Below the pieces are notes generated by a model. That model was not told the DNA's origin. It made no database searches and saw only the letters and a list, made by a program, of their open reading frames with translations. From Sphingopyxis yananensis (GTDB taxonomy: Bacteria; Pseudomonadota; Alphaproteobacteria; Sphingomonadales; Sphingomonadaceae), in NCBI RefSeq assembly GCF_020687785.1, contig NZ_JAJEWI010000012.1:45896-109895 (forward strand): a stretch of DNA of 64,000 bases, given 5' to 3'. Below are positions 52,713 to 61,995 of the stretch, piece after piece. Numbering within the stretch: position 1 is the stretch's first letter; every line of letters starts with the position of its first letter. The translations under genes and the position numbers were made by a program.

Positions 52713-53543
52713 TTAGCTTCCTTTCACAAGATCGAGGAAATAAGGACGCTCGCCGCCCCCATCGACGTTGATACGCGCGCCGCTTACCCAGCACGCCAAT
52801 TCCGAACACAGCCACAAAACCGCGCCAGCAATGTCATGGCCCGTGCCCATGCGCTGCAACGGCATGGACCGCCCAACCTCGGCCTGCGCCTCGGCGTCGC
52901 CATAGGTTGCTTCCGCTGTTTCGGTTTGCATCAGGCCCACGATGATCGCGTTAACGCGCACTTGATCAGGGCCCCATTCTTGGGCCAGCGTTTGCGTCAA
53001 GTTCAGCAAGCCCGCCTTGGCCGCGCCATAGGCCGCCGTGCCAGGCGATGGACGAATGCCGGAAACACTGGCGATATTCACAATATTGCCGCCGCCCACG
53101 GCCTTCATTGCGCCATAAGCCGCCTGCGCCATATACATGGGTGCGTGCAGGTTCAGCTTGAGGATGGCGTCAAAAAAACGCGGGCTGGCCGTTGCCGCAT
53201 CGGCGTTGGGCGAACCGCCCGCATTATTCACCAGAATATCCAGCCGGCCATGTTCTGCCACCACATTGGCGACAAAGGCCTGTGCCTGTTCGGGGTCACG
53301 AATATCGACAGATTGGAAATGCAAATTGCTCGGCAGATCTTCTGGCGCATTGCGGCCACAAACCACGACGGTTGCCCCCGCTGCGGCCAAAGACGATGCG
53401 ATTTGCCGGCCCAAGCCACGGGTCCCGCCCGTTACAATGGCAACTTGCCCCTTGAGATCTATGGCTATCGCACTGCCCACTGCTGCATTCCTTCCCAAAT
53501 TTGCCGTCGACACATCGCGAGACAGCGACATCTTGTGGCTCAT
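52713..53543 (-). CDS. SDR family oxidoreductase
   Basis: Classical SDR of about 276 residues: VAIVTGGTRGLGRQIAS, NNAG, IASVSG and YGAAK catalytic pair, ending in NVDGGGERPYFLDL. The N-terminus is uncertain: ATG at 53543 is reported, another ATG at 53531 is possible, and the upstream TTG at 53561 overlaps an operator-like repeat. It is the first gene of the leftward operon. A hydroxysteroid or hydroxyacyl-CoA substrate is likely from context. Confidence 0.8.
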   Translation of the reverse strand: MSHKMSLSRDVSTANLGRNAAVGSAIAIDLKGQVAIVTGGTRGLGRQIASSLAAAGATVVVCGRNAPEDLPSNLHFQSVDIRDPEQAQAFVANVVAEHGRLDILVNNAGGSPNADAATASPRFFDAILKLNLHAPMYMAQAAYGAMKAVGGGNIVNIASVSGIRPSPGTAAYGAAKAGLLNLTQTLAQEWGPDQVRVNAIIVGLMQTETAEATYGDAEAQAEVGRSMPLQRMGTGHDIAGAVLWLCSELACWVSGARINVDGGGERPYFLDLVKGS

Positions 53544-53551
53544 CAGATTCG

Positions 53552-53602
53552 AAATCGTCAATATCGAAAGATAATACGCTTTTCAATTGACGATTTGCGT
53601 AT
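53552..53602. promoter_or_regulatory. nested inverted repeats in the divergent steroid promoter
   Basis: AAATCGTCAAT (53552-53562) is exactly inverted as ATTGACGATTT (53586-53596), centres 34 bp apart. Inside and beside it, ATACGC (53574-53579) is inverted as GCGTAT (53597-53602). The block lies in the 131-bp gap that must hold both promoters of the two long operons. A third pair, CTCAA/TTGAG, is at 53633-53651. Confidence 0.62.
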
Positions 53603-53674
53603 CCTATGGCAGCAATTTTTACGAATGCAATGCTCAATGGGTTTGCTTGAGTCGATCATGGGAGAAATTTCTTT

Positions 53675-54886
53675 ATGTCCAGTGCAGCAGCGAACGGGGT
53701 GGCCGCAGGCACAATTCCGACGCCAGCAGAATTGGTTGAGCGCGCTCGCGCAATGATCCCGACACTGCGGGAACGCGCGCGCCAAACGACGCTTAACTAT
53801 GACGTGCCAGCAGAAACCGTAGCGGAAATGACCGCTGCCGGATTTTTCCGCGTGCTCCAGCCAAAGAAATTTGGTGGCTATGAAATGCATCCGAATGTCT
53901 TTTTCGACATTCAAAAGCAGTTGGCCGAAGGGTGCATGTCCACTGGTTGGATCTATGGCGTTTTGGGTTGCCACCCATATGAAATCGCTTTGTTCCCGCC
54001 CCAAGCCGCCGAAGATGTTTGGGGCGAAAACCCCGATATGCTGGTGTCGTCCACCTATCAGCCCGTCGGCAAAGTCGAAAAAGCCGAAGGCGGATATTAT
54101 CTATCGGGTCGTTGGGGTTTTTCGTCGGGTTCGACCCATTGCGGTTGGGTGCTGCTAGGCGCGCTCATTTTTGACGAAAATGGCGGTCCGCCGGATATGC
54201 GCACCTTCTTGTTGCCGCGCAGTGACTATAAGGTCCACACGGGCACGTGGGACGTTTTTGGTCTGCAAGGCACGGGCAGCTTTGATATCGAAGTAGAGCG
54301 TGTGTTCGTTCCCGAGCATCGCACTCACCGTGCCGTCGACGGCTTTACGTGCAACAACCCCGGCATGGCTGTGCATGATGCCCCGCTTTATCGTATGCCT
54401 TGGGCGCAATTGTTCATGCGGTCGGTTTCGACCTCTTCCTTTGGCGGCGCACGAGCGGCGGTAAAGGCTGGTATTGAAATCATGAACAGCCGCGTTTCCA
54501 GCAACACGGGCAAGGCATCCAAGGCCGACCCAATGCTGCACGCCGCCTTGGCCCGCGCTATTGCCGAAATCAACGAAATGGAAATGGCGCACCGCGCCCA
54601 ATTCCAAGAATTGATGGACTATGCCGAGCGCGGTGAAGCCATTCCAATGGAACGCCGGACCTTGTTCGCTTTCCAATCGTCCAGCGTGGTTCGCCGCATG
54701 GTCGATCTGGTGGACGATATCGTCAAATTGCTGGGTGGCCGCGCCGTTTATATGTCCAGCCCCATTCTTCAGCCTTGGCTGGACTTGAATGCGGCCCGTG
54801 CGCACGTCGCCAACGACCCAGGCAACCGTACAGCGGATGTGCTGGCGACCATGGCTGGCGAAGCACCAAGCTTCACCTTCGTCTAA
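53675..54886 (+). CDS. hsaA: flavin-dependent monooxygenase HsaA-like
   Basis: Acyl-CoA-dehydrogenase-fold oxygenase of 403 residues (HsaA is about 394): MIPTLRERARQTTLNYDVPAETVAEMTAAGFFRVLQPKKFGGYE near the start, SGRWGFSSGSTHCGWVLLGA, TWDVFGLQGTGSFDIEVERVFVPEH, and C-terminal GGRAVYMSSPILQPWLDLNAARAH. HsaA hydroxylates 3-HSA to the catechol using reduced FMN from a separate reductase. ATG at 53675 with GGGAGAAA upstream. First gene of the rightward operon; followed by hsaD. Confidence 0.9.
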   Translation: MSSAAANGVAAGTIPTPAELVERARAMIPTLRERARQTTLNYDVPAETVAEMTAAGFFRVLQPKKFGGYEMHPNVFFDIQKQLAEGCMSTGWIYGVLGCHPYEIALFPPQAAEDVWGENPDMLVSSTYQPVGKVEKAEGGYYLSGRWGFSSGSTHCGWVLLGALIFDENGGPPDMRTFLLPRSDYKVHTGTWDVFGLQGTGSFDIEVERVFVPEHRTHRAVDGFTCNNPGMAVHDAPLYRMPWAQLFMRSVSTSSFGGARAAVKAGIEIMNSRVSSNTGKASKADPMLHAALARAIAEINEMEMAHRAQFQELMDYAERGEAIPMERRTLFAFQSSSVVRRMVDLVDDIVKLLGGRAVYMSSPILQPWLDLNAARAHVANDPGNRTADVLATMAGEAPSFTFV

Positions 54887-54919
54887 TTATAGCAATAACT
54901 TATTGGGGGATGCCGCATC

Positions 54920-55738
54920 ATGGCTGACATCAAATCTGCAACATATCGCGTATCGGACGGTTACGACATTCACATTCAAGAGGCCGGTTCGGGACCAGCC
55001 GTCGTGTTCTTACACGGCAGCGGACCGGGCGCCTCAGGGCTCTCCAACTTCCGACAGAATGTGGATGCATTTGTAAACGCTGGTTATCGCGTAATTTTGC
55101 CCGATTTGATCGGCTATGGCGCATCCTCCAAGCCCGAGGGTATTGATTATACCCTCACCTTGTTCACCGACACAGTCTATGAAGCCCTGAAAGCACATGG
55201 TGTGGATCAGGCTGTGTTGGTGGGCAATAGTCTGGGTGGCGGCATCGCCATTCAGTTGACGCTGGATCACCCAGAATTCACCGACAAGCTGATCTTGATG
55301 GCCCCTGGCTGCATCGAAGAATTGGACATTTATTTCGCGATGCCCGGCATCGCCAATATGCGTTCGGCCTTTGGCAGCCCTGATTTCAGCCTCGCGGATC
55401 AGCGCGCCTTGGGCGAGAGCTTGGTGTATGACCCCAAGCATATCACCGACGCTTTGGTCGCAGAGCGTTTCGCCGTCGCCAAGCAACAACCCAAGGATGT
55501 GATCGTCCGCATGCGCACCCATAATGTGCGCCCGCGCCTGAACGAACTAAAGGTCCCTATTCTGCTGTTCTGGGGCTATAATGAACGCTTTATGCCGCTG
55601 ACTGGCATCAATTATTTCTTCGATTCATGCGAAGATGTGCGCTGCGTGACCTTCAATGGCGTCGGCCATTGGGTGCAAGTGGAACGCGCCGCAGAATTTA
55701 ACCGCTATTCGACAGAGTTTCTTCATGAGCATCGCTGA
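54920..55738 (+). CDS. hsaD: meta-cleavage product hydrolase HsaD-like, Asp-to-Glu variant
   Basis: Alpha/beta hydrolase of 272 residues that should cut the C-C bond of the HsaC product. Nucleophile Ser104 (GNSLGGG) and His250 (GVGHWVQ) are present, but the acid of the triad, Asp in the usual WGRDDRFVP, is Glu222 here (WGYNERFMP). HGSGPGASG is the oxyanion loop. The Glu might still serve. It lies 33 bp after hsaA and overlaps the hsaE start by 14 bases. Confidence 0.87.
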   Translation: MADIKSATYRVSDGYDIHIQEAGSGPAVVFLHGSGPGASGLSNFRQNVDAFVNAGYRVILPDLIGYGASSKPEGIDYTLTLFTDTVYEALKAHGVDQAVLVGNSLGGGIAIQLTLDHPEFTDKLILMAPGCIEELDIYFAMPGIANMRSAFGSPDFSLADQRALGESLVYDPKHITDALVAERFAVAKQQPKDVIVRMRTHNVRPRLNELKVPILLFWGYNERFMPLTGINYFFDSCEDVRCVTFNGVGHWVQVERAAEFNRYSTEFLHEHR

Positions 55739-56513
55739 AACACATGGCAAGGCGCTGTATGACGCGCTGCGCCAACGCAAAACAATCCAGCCTTTGATCG
55801 AAACCGATCCATCGCTGACCATTGATGACGCTTATGCCATCAACCTCAATTTCCTGTCGCGCCGTTTGGCCGATGGCGAAAAGGTGGTCGGCAAGAAAAT
55901 TGGCGTTACCTCCAAAGCTGTTCAGGATATGCTGGGCGTTCATCAGCCCGATTTCGGCTTTCTGACCGACTGGATGTATGTCGCAGGCGATATTGATGTC
56001 GACGCCAAAGGCCTGATCGCCCCGCGCGCCGAAGCCGAAATCGCCTTCATCCTGAAATCCGATCTAAACGGCCCCGGCGTGACCGCTGCGGACGTTTTGG
56101 CAGCGACGCAAAGCATCGCGCCTTGCTTTGAAATTGTGGACAGCCGCATTGACGATTGGAAAATCGCCATTGTCGATACGGTGTCGGACAATGCCAGCTG
56201 CGGCGTCTATGTGCTGGGCGACGAACGGATTGACCCCAGCGCCCACGACCTGCCCAATTTGCATGTTGCCGTGACCAAAAATGGCGAGCCTTTGTCCGAA
56301 GGCTATGGCCATGCGGTGCAAGGCGACCCTGCGCAAGCGGTCGCTTGGCTTGCCAACACGCTGGGCGCTTATGGCGTCACGCTGAATGCAGGCGATGTGA
56401 TCCTGTCCGGCAGCCTCGTCCCCCTCGCCCCCGCCCAAAAGGGCGATGTTTTTGAAATGACTCTCAGCGACGGCGAGCAAAAGCTCGGCACCAGCGTCGC
56501 GCGCTTTGTCTAA
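55725..56513 (+). CDS. hsaE: 2-hydroxypenta-2,4-dienoate hydratase HsaE-like
   Basis: Hydratase of 262 residues in the MhpD/FAH fold: GEKVVGKKIGVTSKAVQDMLGVHQPDFG, APRAEAEIAFIL (metal Glu pair), CFEIVDSRI and GDVILSGSL. It hydrates the dienoate from HsaD to 4-hydroxy-2-oxo acid. ATG at 55725 begins inside hsaD; there is no strong ribosome site, so coupling is likely. Confidence 0.92.
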   Translation: MSIAETHGKALYDALRQRKTIQPLIETDPSLTIDDAYAINLNFLSRRLADGEKVVGKKIGVTSKAVQDMLGVHQPDFGFLTDWMYVAGDIDVDAKGLIAPRAEAEIAFILKSDLNGPGVTAADVLAATQSIAPCFEIVDSRIDDWKIAIVDTVSDNASCGVYVLGDERIDPSAHDLPNLHVAVTKNGEPLSEGYGHAVQGDPAQAVAWLANTLGAYGVTLNAGDVILSGSLVPLAPAQKGDVFEMTLSDGEQKLGTSVARFV

Positions 56514-56528
56514 AGATAAGGAAATATC

Positions 56529-57464
56529 ATGGCACGCGTGAAAGCCGCCATCATCGGTTCGGGCAATATCGGTACCGATTTGATGATGAAGATGATCAAA
56601 TACCCCCAAAATATGGAATTGGCTGCCGTCGTCGGTATCGACGAAAACAGCGAAGGCTTGGCTATGGCCCGCTCGCACGGCATCGCCACGACGCACGAAG
56701 GTATTGAAGGCCTGAAAAAGCTGGATTGCTATAGCGAAATCGGCATCGCCTTTGATGCGACCAGCGCTTATGCCCATAAAATCCATGACGAAGCCCTGCG
56801 CGCAGACGGCATTCAGGTGGTCGATCTAACCCCTGCCGCCATTGGCCCCTTCACAGTTCCGCCCGTGAACATGATGGCCAATCTCGATGCGCCCAATGTG
56901 AACATGGTCACCTGCGGCGGCCAAGCCACCATCCCGATGGTGGCAGCCGTCAGCCAAGTCGGCAAAGTTCATTATGCCGAAATCGTCGCATCGGTTTCGT
57001 CGCGTTCGGCTGGTCCCGGCACGCGCGCCAATATTGACGAATTCACCCGCACGACAGCCAATGCCATTGAAGTGGTGGGCGGCGCGACCAAGGGCAAGGC
57101 GATCATCATTTTGAACCCCGCCGAACCGCCCATGATCATGCGCGATACCGTCTTCACTTTGTCCGAAGGGGCAAGCGAGGAAGACATCAGCGCATCGGTC
57201 AAGAAAATGGTCGCCGAAGTGCAAAAATATGTGCCGGGTTACCGCCTGAAGCAAGAAGTTCAGTTTGAACGCTTTGGCGACAACAACCCGCTGCACATCC
57301 CCGGCATGGGTCAGTTCACCGGCATCAAGTCGATGATCATGCTCGAGGTCGAAGGCGCTGGCGATTATCTGCCCAGCTATAGCGGCAATCTCGACATCAT
57401 GACCGCCGCCGCAAAAGCCACTGGCGAATTGATGGCCGAACGTCGCATGGCTGCCAAAGCCTAA
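56529..57464 (+). CDS. hsaG: acylating acetaldehyde/propanal dehydrogenase HsaG-like
   Basis: Acylating aldehyde dehydrogenase of 311 residues: [17 protein letters not shown] (NAD site), catalytic Cys in [29 protein letters not shown]. It turns the aldehyde released by HsaF into acyl-CoA with NAD, and channels it from the aldolase partner. In steroid catabolism the aldehyde is propanal, giving propionyl-CoA. AAGGAAA upstream of the start. Confidence 0.94.
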   Translation: MARVKAAIIGSGNIGTDLMMKMIKYPQNMELAAVVGIDENSEGLAMARSHGIATTHEGIEGLKKLDCYSEIGIAFDATSAYAHKIHDEALRADGIQVVDLTPAAIGPFTVPPVNMMANLDAPNVNMVTCGGQATIPMVAAVSQVGKVHYAEIVASVSSRSAGPGTRANIDEFTRTTANAIEVVGGATKGKAIIILNPAEPPMIMRDTVFTLSEGASEEDISASVKKMVAEVQKYVPGYRLKQEVQFERFGDNNPLHIPGMGQFTGIKSMIMLEVEGAGDYLPSYSGNLDIMTAAAKATGELMAERRMAAKA

Positions 57465-57488
57465 GCGCCTGAGTGAGAAGAAAAGATC

Positions 57489-58526
57489 ATGGCAAAATTT
57501 AACGTCGAAAATGGCGATAAGCTGTATATTCAGGACGTCACCCTGCGCGATGGCATGCATGCTGTTCGCCACATGTATGGCGTCGATCATGTCGCCGCCA
57601 TCGCCAAGGCTTTGGACCAAGCGGGCGTTGACGCCATCGAAGTGGCGCATGGCGACGGCCTGTCGGGTGCCAGCTTCAACTATGGTTTTGGCGCGCATAC
57701 CGATTGGGAATGGCTGGAAGCTGTGGCCGATGTGCTGGAAAAAAGCGTGCTCACCACACTGATCCTGCCCGGTGTTGGCACGGTCGAGGAACTGCGCCGC
57801 GCTTATGATATTGGCGTACGTTCGGTTCGCGTCGCCACCCATTGCACCGAAGCCGATGTGTCCAAGCAACATATTGGCATCGCGCGCGATTTGGGCATGG
57901 ACGTATCCGGCTTTTTGATGATGAGCCATATGATCGATCCCGAAGCCTTGGCCCAGCAGGCCTTGCTGATGGAAAGCTATGGCGCAGAATGCGTCTATGT
58001 GACCGACAGTGGCGGCGCGCTCGATATGGACGGCGTGACAGCGCGTCTCGAAGCCTATGACCGCGTGTTGAAGCCTGAAACCCAGCGCGGCATTCACGCC
58101 CACCACAACCTCAGCCTTGGTGTGGCGAATAGCATTGTGGCGGCCCAAGGCGGCGCGGTGCGTATCGACGCATCGCTGACCGGCATGGGCGCCGGTGCTG
58201 GCAATGCGCCCTTGGAAGTGTTCATCGCTGCCGCAGACCGCAAGGGCTGGAATCATGGCTGCGACGTCAACGCCTTGATGGACGCTGCCGAAGATCTGGT
58301 CCGCCCGCTGCAAGACCGCCCTGTGCGTGTTGACCGCGAAACCTTGGCCTTGGGCTATGCTGGCGTTTACTCCAGCTTCCTGCGCCACGCGGAAAAAGCC
58401 GCCGAAACCTATGGCTTGGATACCCGCACGATCTTGGTCGAACTGGGCCGCCGCAAAATGGTGGGCGGTCAAGAAGATATGATCGTCGACGTCGCCTTGG
58501 ATCTGTTGAAAGCACAAGAAGCTTAA
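57489..58526 (+). CDS. hsaF: 4-hydroxy-2-oxovalerate/hexanoate aldolase HsaF-like
   Basis: Aldolase of 345 residues in the DmpG/HMGL-like family: [17 protein letters not shown] with the metal-binding Asp, [45 protein letters not shown] (His ligands) and the C-terminal DmpG communication domain. It cleaves 4-hydroxy-2-oxohexanoate to pyruvate and propanal and binds HsaG. 24 bp after hsaG. Confidence 0.95.
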   Translation: MAKFNVENGDKLYIQDVTLRDGMHAVRHMYGVDHVAAIAKALDQAGVDAIEVAHGDGLSGASFNYGFGAHTDWEWLEAVADVLEKSVLTTLILPGVGTVEELRRAYDIGVRSVRVATHCTEADVSKQHIGIARDLGMDVSGFLMMSHMIDPEALAQQALLMESYGAECVYVTDSGGALDMDGVTARLEAYDRVLKPETQRGIHAHHNLSLGVANSIVAAQGGAVRIDASLTGMGAGAGNAPLEVFIAAADRKGWNHGCDVNALMDAAEDLVRPLQDRPVRVDRETLALGYAGVYSSFLRHAEKAAETYGLDTRTILVELGRRKMVGGQEDMIVDVALDLLKAQEA

Positions 58527-58545
58527 GGGCAAAGGGGCCAATGAT

Positions 58546-59178
58546 ATGACAACGCTCAACAAAGCGATTGAGCTGGCGTCCACAGGAAGGCCGGATATGC
58601 CCCGGCCTTTCGTCGTGGCGCTGGGGGGCACCACCAGCCCGAACAGCAGCACGGAAAAGGCGTTGAACATCGCCTTGGAAGGGGCCCGCGCTGGCGGGGC
58701 AGAAACCTTGTTGATCAGCGGTCCCGAATTGGAACTGCCCATCTATGCATGGGAACGCAAAGAACGCAGCGATGCCGCCAATCATTTGATTGCATCGCTG
58801 CGCCGCGCAGACGGCATTATTTTGGGTTCGCCCGGCTATCATGGCAGCATTTCCGGTCTGGTGAAAAATGCGCTCGACTATGTCGAGGACATGTCAAAAG
58901 ATGATTGGCCCTATTTCCACGGCCGTCCGGTCGGCGCGGTGGCAACTGGCGCTGGCTGGCAAGGCGCGGTCATGACCTTGACCGCACTGCGCAGCATTGT
59001 GCACGCCCTGCGCGGTTGGAATACCCCGCTGGGCGTCGCCATCAGCACGGCTCAGCCCATGTTCGACGCCGAAGGCCAATGCTTGGATGCCAAAACGGAC
59101 GGCATGTTGCGCGCCATGGGCCAAGAAGTGGCCGAAGCCGCGCTGACCCGTGCCTTGCTGAACGGTACCCGCGCATGA
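58546..59178 (+). CDS. NAD(P)H-dependent FMN reductase, flavodoxin-like
   Basis: A 210-residue flavodoxin-fold reductase (SsuE/NADPH-dependent FMN reductase family): VVALGGTTSPNSSTEKAL phosphate loop and GSPGYHGSISGLVKNALDYVE flavin-binding motif. It probably supplies reduced FMN to HsaA, the job done in actinobacteria by the unrelated flavin-reductase-fold HsaB. It lies 19 bp after hsaF and overlaps the next gene by ATGA. Confidence 0.85.
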   Translation: MTTLNKAIELASTGRPDMPRPFVVALGGTTSPNSSTEKALNIALEGARAGGAETLLISGPELELPIYAWERKERSDAANHLIASLRRADGIILGSPGYHGSISGLVKNALDYVEDMSKDDWPYFHGRPVGAVATGAGWQGAVMTLTALRSIVHALRGWNTPLGVAISTAQPMFDAEGQCLDAKTDGMLRAMGQEVAEAALTRALLNGTRA

Positions 59179-60641
59179 CCGAGCCCAATCTGCACCAGCT
59201 TTTTCCTGCCAGCGAGGTCCCGCAATGGGATAGCGAAACCGATGTGATCATCATTGGTTTCGGGGCCACCGGCGTTTGCGCCGCCATCGAAGCGGCAAAC
59301 GCCGGAGCCAGCGTTACCATCTTTGAACGCAACAGCGGCAGCGGCGGGGCCAGCGCCTTGTCGGGCGGCGAAATCTATATTGGCGGCAGTGGCGGCAGCG
59401 ATGCCCAGCGCGCCGCTGGGTTCGAAGATAGCACAGAAGATCTTGCAGCCTATCTCAAGGCCGCAGGCGGTCCCTATCACGACCCTGCAAAATGCGATCT
59501 TTATGCCGCAGAATCGCTGAACCATTATCAATGGTTAAAGGATCAGGGCATTCCGTATCGCGGCAATTATTTGCCTGGCAAACATATTGAACCCACCGAT
59601 GAAAGCACGCTCATATGGTCGGGCAGCGAAGCGGCCGCCCCCTTTTGCAACGTCGCAAAGCCAGCCCCGCGCGGTCATGTGATCCAACATATGGGCTGGG
59701 GCGGTGGACGCCCCTTGATCGATATTTTGGAACAGCGCGCCCGTGATTTGGGGGCCAAGGTCGTCGTGGATGCCCGCGCCATTGCCCTGATTGCTGACGG
59801 TGAACGCATTGTCGGCACGGTCTTCCGGATCGACAATCAACTGCATTTTGCCCGCGCCAACAAAGGCGTCGTTTTGGCGACGGGCGGCTTTGCATTGAAC
59901 GAAGATATGCGCCGCCGCTATTGCCCCGAAACCTTTAAAATCAATTCGCCCATTGGCGACAAGGATGATGGAATCGGCATTATGCTGGGTATGGCCGCTG
60001 GCGGCGATGCTGTTCATATGGAACAGTTTTTCACCACCTGCCCGTGGACGATGCCCGAAAGCCATGCTTATGGCGTGTTCGTCAACCAAGCCGGCCAACG
60101 CTTCATCAACGAAGATTGCTATCATGGCCGCGTCAGCCGCGTTGCCGTCGATCAAATGGGCGACCGCGTTTATCAATTGCTGGATGTCGCGCATTTCGTT
60201 CAGCCCTTGGAACTGGCCGGCATCACCATCGCTGGAACCGGTGACACATGGGAAGAAGTGGAAGCCGAACTGGAAATGCCAGAAGGCACGCTCAGCACCA
60301 CCATGGCTTTTTACAACAAACATGCCGCCGAAGGTCGTGATCCGTTGTTCGACAAGCGCGCGCCGATTTTGACGCCGCTCGACCAAGGCCCGTTCATTGC
60401 CTTGGAACTGAATTTCGAGACCAGCTATTTCAGCTTCTTCACGCTGGGCGGTCTGCGCACCAGCGCCGACGCCGAAGTGTTGGACCGCGCGGGCCAGCCC
60501 ATAGCAGGCCTCTATGCGGCGGGTCGCTGCACGTCTGGCCTGCCAGCATGGGGACATGGCTATAGTTCTGGCCTCAGTCTGGCCGACTGCACCTTCTTTG
60601 GCCGCCGCGCAGGCGCAAAGGCGGCCCTTTCGACATCATAA
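59175..60641 (+). CDS. FAD-dependent ketosteroid dehydrogenase, Kst4D-like
   Basis: Flavoprotein of 488 residues: DVIIIGFGATGVCAAIEAANAGASVTIFER (FAD site, about residues 24-53), ASALSGGEIYIGGSGG, and C-terminal GLYAAGRCTSGLPAWGHGYSSGLSLADCTFFGRRAG. Tyr463 and Ser465 match in place the Tyr-x-Ser catalytic pair of the Rhodococcus Delta4-(5alpha)-3-ketosteroid dehydrogenase (recalled). It would introduce the C4-C5 double bond into 5-alpha-3-oxosteroids. Start overlaps the reductase stop (ATGA). Confidence 0.8.
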   Translation: MTEPNLHQLFPASEVPQWDSETDVIIIGFGATGVCAAIEAANAGASVTIFERNSGSGGASALSGGEIYIGGSGGSDAQRAAGFEDSTEDLAAYLKAAGGPYHDPAKCDLYAAESLNHYQWLKDQGIPYRGNYLPGKHIEPTDESTLIWSGSEAAAPFCNVAKPAPRGHVIQHMGWGGGRPLIDILEQRARDLGAKVVVDARAIALIADGERIVGTVFRIDNQLHFARANKGVVLATGGFALNEDMRRRYCPETFKINSPIGDKDDGIGIMLGMAAGGDAVHMEQFFTTCPWTMPESHAYGVFVNQAGQRFINEDCYHGRVSRVAVDQMGDRVYQLLDVAHFVQPLELAGITIAGTGDTWEEVEAELEMPEGTLSTTMAFYNKHAAEGRDPLFDKRAPILTPLDQGPFIALELNFETSYFSFFTLGGLRTSADAEVLDRAGQPIAGLYAAGRCTSGLPAWGHGYSSGLSLADCTFFGRRAGAKAALSTS

Positions 60642-60669
60642 TAACCATCTTTGAGAGGATAATAAGAAT

Positions 60670-61440
60670 ATGATCTTAAAAGACAAAGTTATCATCATCA
60701 CAGGCGCTGGCCCCGGTATGGGCCAAGCCATGTGCCACGGTGCAGCCGTCGAAGGCGCCAAGGTCGTCATCACCGCCCGTTCTGTGGATGCCATTGAAGC
60801 GGCAGCGGCTGACATCCGCGCCAATGGCGGGGAAGCCATTGCCGTGCGCTGCGATGTATCCAGCGCCGACGATTGCCAAGCCGTTGCCAAAGCCGCGCTT
60901 GACCAATGGGGCCGCATCGATGGGCTGGTAAACTCCGCTTATTATCACCCCGATTGGTCAGTGCTGGAAAATCAATCGATTGACCAATTGCTCCAAGCCT
61001 TTGACGTCAATGCTGCCGGTCCCCTGCGCATGACCCAAGCCGTTTTGCCCGCCATGAAGGCGCAAAAATCTGGCTCGATCGTCAATGTATCAACCTTGGC
61101 GACCCGCAAAGCCAACCCCGCCGAGGGGGCTTATGCGATGTCCAAGGCCGCCTTGGCCCAAATGACGCGCCAGTTGGTCACCGAATTGTCGGGCAGCGGC
61201 ATTCGTTTTAACACCGCCTTGATGGGCTGGATGATGGGCGCACCTTTGCAAGCCTATTATGACAGCTTGGGCGCAGAAGGCCCCGCAGCGATGGCCCAGC
61301 GCGCCTCCGAAATCCCCATCGGCCATATTCCGCCCGACAAGGATTGCGCCAAAGCCATTTATTTCCTGCTGTCTGATTATGCCAGCGAAGTGACAGGCGC
61401 ATCGCTCGATATCAACGGCGGCGATTGGTATCCGGCATGA
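60670..61440 (+). CDS. SDR family oxidoreductase
   Basis: Classical SDR of 256 residues: VIIITGAGPGMGQAMCHGA (cofactor), VSTLATR with catalytic Ser and YAMSK at about residues 156-160, C-terminal NGG. NSAYY takes the place of NNAG. 28 bp after the Kst4D-like gene with GAGAGGA upstream; overlaps the SRPBCC gene by four bases. Likely a hydroxysteroid dehydrogenase; position specificity unknown. Confidence 0.8.
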   Translation: MILKDKVIIITGAGPGMGQAMCHGAAVEGAKVVITARSVDAIEAAAADIRANGGEAIAVRCDVSSADDCQAVAKAALDQWGRIDGLVNSAYYHPDWSVLENQSIDQLLQAFDVNAAGPLRMTQAVLPAMKAQKSGSIVNVSTLATRKANPAEGAYAMSKAALAQMTRQLVTELSGSGIRFNTALMGWMMGAPLQAYYDSLGAEGPAAMAQRASEIPIGHIPPDKDCAKAIYFLLSDYASEVTGASLDINGGDWYPA

Positions 61441-61994
61441 CCATCTCCCTTGATCAGGCACCCCTTTGGGAGTGGACGAAATCCGTTCCGACCTTGACCG
61501 AAGATCCCGTGTCCGGCTTGGACCCGAACGCCATCACGGTCAGCGATATCGTCGACATTGATGCACCCGCCCATATCGTGTGGCAAATTCTGATCGACCT
61601 GCCGCGCTACAGCGAATGGAACCCCTTTTGCATTCGCGCGGTGTCGACCTTGGAAATGGGTGCCGCCGTGGAAATGACGCTGTGGAGCTATGCGGTGCCC
61701 GGCACTTTGGTGCCCAATTTGGAATATGTGTGCGCCAAAGACGAAGATCAGATGCTGAGCTGGGAAATGCTGCACAGCGACTTCTGGCCTTATCCCGCAC
61801 GCCGTGACCAAGTCATCGAAAAAACAGGTGAAAATAGCTGCCGCTATATCTCCACCGACGCATTTTTGGGGGCCAATGGCATCCATGTGTTCAACTTCGC
61901 TGGCCCATGGGTCAAGCGTGCATTTGATGACAGCGCCCGCGCGCTGAAAGCCCGCGCTGAAATGATGTATCGCGCCGAGCAAGAGAAAGCATAA
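61437..61994 (+). CDS. SRPBCC (START-like) domain protein
   Basis: A 185-residue protein whose central part fits the SRPBCC/polyketide-cyclase-2 pattern: DIVDIDAPAHIVWQILIDLPRYSEWNPFCI at residues about 36-65, then a beta-rich half ending in a long helix. Such helix-grip proteins bind hydrophobic ligands and may carry or cyclise steroids. Overlaps the SDR stop (ATGA). No catalytic residue can be named. Confidence 0.75.
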   Translation: MTISLDQAPLWEWTKSVPTLTEDPVSGLDPNAITVSDIVDIDAPAHIVWQILIDLPRYSEWNPFCIRAVSTLEMGAAVEMTLWSYAVPGTLVPNLEYVCAKDEDQMLSWEMLHSDFWPYPARRDQVIEKTGENSCRYISTDAFLGANGIHVFNFAGPWVKRAFDDSARALKARAEMMYRAEQEKA

Positions 61995-61995
61995 C

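Noticed and set aside
53633..53651. CTCAA/TTGAG pair considered as a KstR2-like box
   Set aside because: Spacing and core do not fit the KstR or KstR2 consensus I know; arms are only five bases.
56826..58742. 638-codon open frame opposite hsaG and hsaF
   Set aside because: Antisense shadow of two strongly conserved enzymes; the product has no recognisable domain.
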